Below the pieces are notes generated by a model that was given only the letters and a program-made list of their open reading frames with translations, was not told where the DNA came from and did no database searches. This document shows, in pieces, positions 60,012 through 64,000 of a stretch of DNA of 64,000 nucleotides. This stretch comes from Caulobacteraceae bacterium (GTDB lineage Bacteria; Pseudomonadota; Alphaproteobacteria; Caulobacterales; Caulobacteraceae). Position numbers and translations under genes: made by a program. The stretch covers positions 30,407 through 94,406 of the forward strand of contig JARLIQ010000077.1 of NCBI GenBank assembly GCA_031291645.1, read 5' to 3'. How positions within the stretch are numbered: position 1 is the stretch's first letter; every line of letters begins with the position of its first letter.

Positions 60012-60893
60012 CTACGGCTGCTGCTGGACCAGCCCCGGCGCCTCGCGCTTGGGCAGGGCGGCCAGGGCCGGACTGGCGGCGGCGGTGTCGAAGGCGTCCA
60101 GGATGCGCTGGAACCGCGCCTCGACCGCCGCCTTGAACTCCGGATGGGTGAAAATATAGAGCTCGCCAGCCAGCACCGCCTCGACGACCCGCGCGGCCAC
60201 CGGGCCGGTCGGAATGCCGCTGAGCACGTTGGCGCCTGAGATCGCCTGATCTTCGGGGTTGGGTTCCCGCGTGTCGGGACCATAGCCTTCGGGCCGGTTG
60301 CGACGGCTTTCGTGGATACGGGTCTTCACGAATCCGGGGCAGAGGATCGAAACGCCGATGTTCTTCGCCGCCAGCTGGCCGGCCCATCCCTCGCTCATCG
60401 CCACTACGGCGAACTTGGTGGCGCAATAGGGCTCCATGCCGGGCGGGCTGACCATGCCGGCCATGGAGGCGGTGTTGACGAAGTGTCCGCCTTCGCCATG
60501 GCTGGCGATCAGCGGTTCGAACACTTCCATGCCGTAGACGACGCCCTTCAAGTTGACGTCGATGATCCAGTCCCAGTCCCGCTCGGGCACCTGGCCGAAC
60601 TGCCCGCCCGCGCCGACGCCGGCGTTGTTACACACCAGATGGACCTTCCCGAAGCGGGCGATGGTCTCCAGCGCCGCGGCGCGCAGGGATTCGCGACTGG
60701 ACACGTCCGCCCGCACGCCCTCGGCGCGGATCTGCTTGGCGCGCAGGTCGGAAACGGCCCGCTCCAGCGCTCCGGCTTCGATGTCGGCGAGCATGACGTT
60801 CATGCCCTGATGGCCGAATGCCTCGGCCATCGCCAGGCCGATGCCGCTGGCTCCGCCCGTGATGAACGCCGTCTTGCCGCGCAGGTCCTGCAT
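60012..60893 (-). CDS. SDR family oxidoreductase
   Basis: A 293-residue short-chain dehydrogenase. The cofactor motif ITGGASGIGLAMAEAF and LADIEAGALERAV (Asp after strand 2, NAD-type) open it, then VCNNAGVGAGG and the active site SMAGMVSPPGMEPYCATKFA (YxxxK). A longer C-terminal part with FVKTRIHESRRNRPEGYGPD resembles the steroid/ketone-type SDRs of Actinobacteria and Caulobacterales. It lies between phage terL and portal, on the opposite strand. Confidence 0.92.
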   Translation of the reverse strand: MQDLRGKTAFITGGASGIGLAMAEAFGHQGMNVMLADIEAGALERAVSDLRAKQIRAEGVRADVSSRESLRAAALETIARFGKVHLVCNNAGVGAGGQFGQVPERDWDWIIDVNLKGVVYGMEVFEPLIASHGEGGHFVNTASMAGMVSPPGMEPYCATKFAVVAMSEGWAGQLAAKNIGVSILCPGFVKTRIHESRRNRPEGYGPDTREPNPEDQAISGANVLSGIPTGPVAARVVEAVLAGELYIFTHPEFKAAVEARFQRILDAFDTAAASPALAALPKREAPGLVQQQP

Positions 60894-61011
60894 CGCCGTT
60901 TCCTTCCCTTGGGATCGGGCGACTGCCGCGCCCCGCCAGTCAGAGCCTTAGCATCGCAAACGGCCCGCACAAGCGCGGCGCGGCCCAATCCTTCCAACGG
61001 AGTTGTCGTCC

Positions 61012-62361
61012 ATGCCCCCAGCCGGCGGATTGCGAACCTCGCTCGGCTACCGCATCGAGGGTGGGCCCTTGAACGGCCAGTTTCTTTCGTCCTGGGGCGG
61101 GTTCAGCCCCGGCGTCCCGCTTGCGCCCATCGCCCCGGAGCCGGTTCGGGTCTGGGACTTTCCGGTCGGGATCAACACCGTCGTCCGGCCGCGGGCCTAC
61201 GAGCCGTTCGGCTTCGCCGAACTGCGGGCCTTCGCCAACGTCGAGCTGGTGCGGCTGGCGATCGAGACCCGCAAGGACCAGGTTGAGCGGCTGCGCTGGC
61301 GGATCGTTCCGCATGGCGGCCTGGACGCCGGCCCCGCCGACCCGCGGATCGCCGCTCTGGAGGCCTTCTGGCGCAGGCCGGACGGCGTGACGCCTTTCGC
61401 CACCTGGCTCCGGCTGGCGCTGGAGGATCTTCTGGTGCTGGACGCGCCGGCGTTCGAGCGGCGGCGCAGCCTGAGCGGCGCCCTGGTCGGCCTGGACGTG
61501 ATCCCGGGCGACACCATCCATCCTATGGTCGACGAAACCGGCCGGCGGCCGCGTGGACCGGCCGAGGTCGCCTTCCAGCAAGTCATCAAGGGCGTGGCTT
61601 GGGCCAACCTGACCAACGACGACTTGATCTATGCGCCACGCAATCCGCGACCGAACCACAACTATGGCTTCTCGCCCGTCGAGCAGATCATCGTCACCAT
61701 CAACACCGTGATGCGCCGCCAGGCCGCCCAGCTGGCCTACTTCACCGAGGGCAACACCCCCGCCGGCCTGCTGAACGGGCCCGAGGGTTGGAACCCCGAT
61801 CAGATCCGCGACATGCAGGCCTGGCTCGACGCGCGCCTCTCCGGCCAGACGGCCGAACAGGCCAAGCTGCTGTGGGTTCCGGCCGGCACACGCTACCAGT
61901 CGTTCAAGGACGCGCCGATCAAGGACGACTTCGACGAGTGGCTGGCGCGGATCGTCGCCTACGCCTTCAGCCTGCCGCCGACGCCCTTCATCCGCCAGAT
62001 GAACAAGGGCACCGCCGGCGAGGACCAGGACCGGGGCCTTGAGGAAGGGCTCGAACCGATCAAGCACTGGGTCAAGCGCCTGATCGACGGGGTGATCCAG
62101 GACGAACAAGGCTGCCCAGATCTTGAGTTCGCCTGGAACGACGCGGCGATGGTCGATCCGGCGGCGCAGGCCAACATCGACGACGTGTCGCTGCGCAACG
62201 GCTCGACCACCATCGACGAGGTCCGCGCCCGACGCGGCCAGGCGCCGTTGCCGGACGGGCAGGGCGCCAAGGCGCGGATCTACGGTGGTCAGGGCGCGGT
62301 TGAGCTGGGGGCCGCTACGACGCCTGCTCGACCGTCAGCGAGCCCGCCGGCGACGGCCTGA
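61012..62361 (+). CDS. Phage portal protein
   Basis: A 449-residue portal. Typical are GGPLNGQFLSSWGGFSPGVP at the start, VELVRLAIETRKDQVERLRW, NRPNHNYGFSPVEQII-type (NPRPNHNYGFSPVEQIIVTI), and FTEGNTPAGLLN with PPTPFIRQMNKGTAGEDQ. It would form the dodecameric ring that binds terminase and the head. ATG 61012 (GGAG 9 nt upstream) is preferred over the TTG at 61003. Its final 47 bp overlap the SRAP gene on the other strand. Confidence 0.92.
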   Translation: MPPAGGLRTSLGYRIEGGPLNGQFLSSWGGFSPGVPLAPIAPEPVRVWDFPVGINTVVRPRAYEPFGFAELRAFANVELVRLAIETRKDQVERLRWRIVPHGGLDAGPADPRIAALEAFWRRPDGVTPFATWLRLALEDLLVLDAPAFERRRSLSGALVGLDVIPGDTIHPMVDETGRRPRGPAEVAFQQVIKGVAWANLTNDDLIYAPRNPRPNHNYGFSPVEQIIVTINTVMRRQAAQLAYFTEGNTPAGLLNGPEGWNPDQIRDMQAWLDARLSGQTAEQAKLLWVPAGTRYQSFKDAPIKDDFDEWLARIVAYAFSLPPTPFIRQMNKGTAGEDQDRGLEEGLEPIKHWVKRLIDGVIQDEQGCPDLEFAWNDAAMVDPAAQANIDDVSLRNGSTTIDEVRARRGQAPLPDGQGAKARIYGGQGAVELGAATTPARPSASPPATA

Positions 62362-62905
62362 TCAACGGGGCGGACGGAGCGCGCGCGTCGAGCCAGGCCG
62401 ACCATTGGGCCGGCTCCAGCACGACCGGCTGGCGGTTGTGGATCGGCGCGACGTCCGGCCCGGGTTCGCAGGTGAGCAGGGTGAAGGCGTCCAGCGGTCC
62501 GTTCGGCGTGGAGCTGCGGCGCCAGAGGCCCGCGAAGCAGAACCAGTCCTCGCCGGTCCTGGTGAACCGCCATTTGGTCTTGGGCGACTTGGTTCCGGTG
62601 TATTCGAAGAAGTGCGAGGCCGGCACGAGGCAGCGGCCCTGTCCGAACTGACGGCCTTCAGATCGAAAGTTGATCACCGGCCCGGCCTTTGGCCGCGACG
62701 GCGGAAAGCCCCAGCGCAACTGGACGAACTCGAAGCCGTCGCCGTTCTCGGCCGGCCGGATCACCGGCGCCGGGTCGGTCGGCCGGATCATCTCGCGCGG
62801 CTCGAGATTGGGCGCGCCGGTGGCGAACACCAACGGAATCCGCTGGTGGCTGAACGTCTCGACGTAGGCGCGATAGGAGATCTTGTTGCCGAACGCGTTG
62901 CACAT
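62315..62905 (-). CDS. SRAP (SOS response-associated peptidase / YedK-type) protein
   Basis: A 196-residue SRAP domain protein, the family that covalently binds abasic sites in single-stranded DNA. Start 62905 gives MCNAFGNK with the essential Cys2 after Met removal (usually MCG). Other active-site parts are INFRSEGRQ (Asn), RCLVPASHFFEY (Glu) and PIHNRQPVVL (His). A longer frame to 62989 would bury Cys2 and is rejected. It sits between phage portal and protease genes, antisense, with a 47-bp overlap with portal. Confidence 0.9.
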   Translation of the reverse strand: MCNAFGNKISYRAYVETFSHQRIPLVFATGAPNLEPREMIRPTDPAPVIRPAENGDGFEFVQLRWGFPPSRPKAGPVINFRSEGRQFGQGRCLVPASHFFEYTGTKSPKTKWRFTRTGEDWFCFAGLWRRSSTPNGPLDAFTLLTCEPGPDVAPIHNRQPVVLEPAQWSAWLDARAPSAPLIRPSPAGSLTVEQAS

Positions 62906-63027
62906 GCTCAGACCTCGGCCGACCCGAGGGCGGTCCGCGATGGCCTCGTCCTGTTCACGCGAGTCGCTCCTCCAGGCCCGGAGCGCCAAGTCCTACGGCG
63001 TCAGGGTCCGGAAGGCGATCGGCGTGG

Positions 63028-63429
63028 TCAGGGGCGAACGTCCTTGGGCAGGGCCGCGGCCTCGGCGGGCGACAGCGGGGTGATCTGGCTCACGATGCAG
63101 GGTGTTGCAAAGCCGTGCATGTCCGAGACCTTCAGGTCGAGGTCGAGCGCGGTGCAGATCGTCGAGGAACCCCTGATGTGGGTGACGAGGTGCGCGTCCG
63201 GCATCTGCAGCTCCGGGCAGGCGTTGCTCAGGTCCAGTCGATAGATGTGGCTGACGCCGACCCGGATGTAGATCGCCTTGGAATCCTTGGTGGCCTTCCA
63301 GCCGTCCCAGTCCTGCGAGAAGAAACATTGGGGGGCGGGTTTCTGCGACGGCTGGGCGTCGGCGGCGGCCATGCCGAGCACGGCGATGGCCACTCCGATC
63401 AAGGTGGTCGCCAAGAGACGTTTGCGCAT
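63028..63429 (-). CDS. Exported DUF6491-like protein
   Basis: A 133-residue protein with a signal peptide (LLATTLIGVAIAVLGMAAADA). The mature part has PQCFFSQDWDGWKATKDSKA, IYRLDLSNACPEL and TICTALDLDLKVSDMHGFAT, with four Cys likely forming disulfides. This matches the DUF6491 group of Caulobacterales/Sphingomonadales, recognised from memory. Function is unknown. Confidence 0.72.
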   Translation of the reverse strand: MRKRLLATTLIGVAIAVLGMAAADAQPSQKPAPQCFFSQDWDGWKATKDSKAIYIRVGVSHIYRLDLSNACPELQMPDAHLVTHIRGSSTICTALDLDLKVSDMHGFATPCIVSQITPLSPAEAAALPKDVRP

Positions 63430-63625
63430 TTCAGACCTCCTAAGGGCGCTGCGACCCTGCTGTGTCGCAGAACGCCCGACGGGCCCATCGCGAGCCCGAA
63501 CGAACAGCCGCGGACGGACCCGCGACGCTCAACTCTAACGCTTGTGAAGCTGTACCGCGGATGAATGCGGATTTCGCGCGCGTCACGCCGTTTCGCCCAC
63601 TGAAATCCTCCAGATGGATGATCGA

Positions 63626-64000
63626 ATGAGATTTTATGGCCAGATCACCAAGGTCGAACCTCAGGACGACGGGGCCATCAAGGTCGTGGGCGTCGCTTCG
63701 ACCGGCGCGGTGGACGATGCGGACGAGCGGGTGCTGCCCGAGGCGATGAAGGCGGCGCTGCCGGCCTACATGCGCTTCGGCGCCCTGCGGGAGATGCACG
63801 GCCTGTCGGCGGCGGGCTCCACCCTGAGCGCCACGGTGGACGACGACGGGGCGACCCGGATCGAGGCCCTGGTGGTCGATCCGGTGGCCGTGAGGAAGGT
63901 CCAGCTCGGCGTCTACAAGGGCTTCAGCATCGGCGGCAAGGTGCTGGCGCGCGACCCCGCCGACCGCAAGGTGATCACCAAGCTGAAGCTGAGCGAGATC
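63626..64000 (+). CDS. Phage prohead (head maturation) protease, C-terminus beyond window
   Basis: The first 125 residues of a serine protease of the prohead/XkdF-like type. RFYGQITKVEPQDDGAIKVV opens it. The candidate catalytic His is in FGALREMHGLSAAG and the Ser in YKGFSIGGKVLARDP. It would cleave scaffold and capsid during head maturation. ATG 63626 is chosen to match the family start; an in-frame ATG at 63614 adds MDDR. Its usual neighbour, the capsid gene, should lie just right of the window. Confidence 0.85.
   Translation, partial: MRFYGQITKVEPQDDGAIKVVGVASTGAVDDADERVLPEAMKAALPAYMRFGALREMHGLSAAGSTLSATVDDDGATRIEALVVDPVAVRKVQLGVYKGFSIGGKVLARDPADRKVITKLKLSEI

Noticed and set aside
57188..64000. 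Calling the region an intact prophage
   Set aside because: Housekeeping genes lie between the phage genes, and no integrase, attachment repeats, lysis or replication genes are visible in the window.
1..64000. tRNA, rRNA, CRISPR arrays, insertion sequences
   Set aside because: Looked for by eye (T-loop motifs, regularly spaced repeats, transposase motifs); nothing convincing found, though a covariance-model scan could not be run.

Overview
The window is GC-rich, densely coded alphaproteobacterial chromosome. A GcrA-family regulator, many hybrid sensor kinases, P450/SDR/thioesterase catabolic genes and CTAG-overlapping convergent genes point to Caulobacteraceae (Phenylobacterium or Caulobacter). 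That placement is inference from gene content. I saw no rRNA, tRNA, CRISPR array or insertion sequence.

Layout. 1-13.4 kb holds mostly housekeeping and accessory genes: an arylsulfatase (cut by the window edge), a HAD hydrolase, a hybrid kinase, an acyl-CoA dehydrogenase, OsmC, a DmeF-type metal exporter, an ogt + ada/alkA alkylation-repair operon, a large M16 peptidase with a TonB-C-like tail, and a hemolysin-III family protein. 13.5-19.8 kb holds a CinA-type amidase, a second hybrid kinase and a run of small exported proteins (Spy-like, Cys-rich, a tiny membrane protein coupled to an EF-hand lipoprotein). 19.9-26.4 kb is a catabolic cluster with two P450s, three SDRs (one frameshifted), two PaaI thioesterases and an EthD protein. 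26.4-40.1 kb holds an LpxO-like hydroxylase, a third hybrid kinase, a GH13 glucosidase, an ArsR/SRPBCC pair, a GST, NudK, an EnvZ/OmpR-type pair, lipocalin-like and nitrobindin-like proteins, a small protein behind an FNR/FixK-type box, and a ProA-like dehydrogenase.

40.2-44.1 kb is a small accessory island. It has an XRE repressor, unknown small genes on both sides, a GcrA paralogue and a DNA-binding-like unknown gene. 44.2-57 kb returns to mixed chromosomal genes: CHRD, OsmC, aldo/keto reductase, pentapeptide repeat, GST, deacetylase, a Gln/Ala-rich lipoprotein, crotonase, serine hydrolase, DUF1003 and two paralogous LolA-like exported proteins. A decayed C-terminal piece of a PQQ glucose dehydrogenase also lies here. 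57.2-64 kb carries phage packaging and head genes (terS-like, terL, portal, prohead protease) in canonical order on the + strand. Bacterial genes (ppa, an SDR, an SRAP protease, a DUF6491-like gene), most of them on the - strand, sit in the gaps.

The main result is a 15-bp imperfect palindrome, roughly GTGMC-W5-GGCAC. It occurs three times upstream of the XRE repressor, twice at the neighbouring promoter on the repressor's other side, and twice at the promoter-like region in front of the terminase genes 15 kb away. This suggests that the repressor and the packaging genes form one split, domesticated phage or gene-transfer-agent-like system. The repeats are seen directly in the sequence. The regulatory link is inference.
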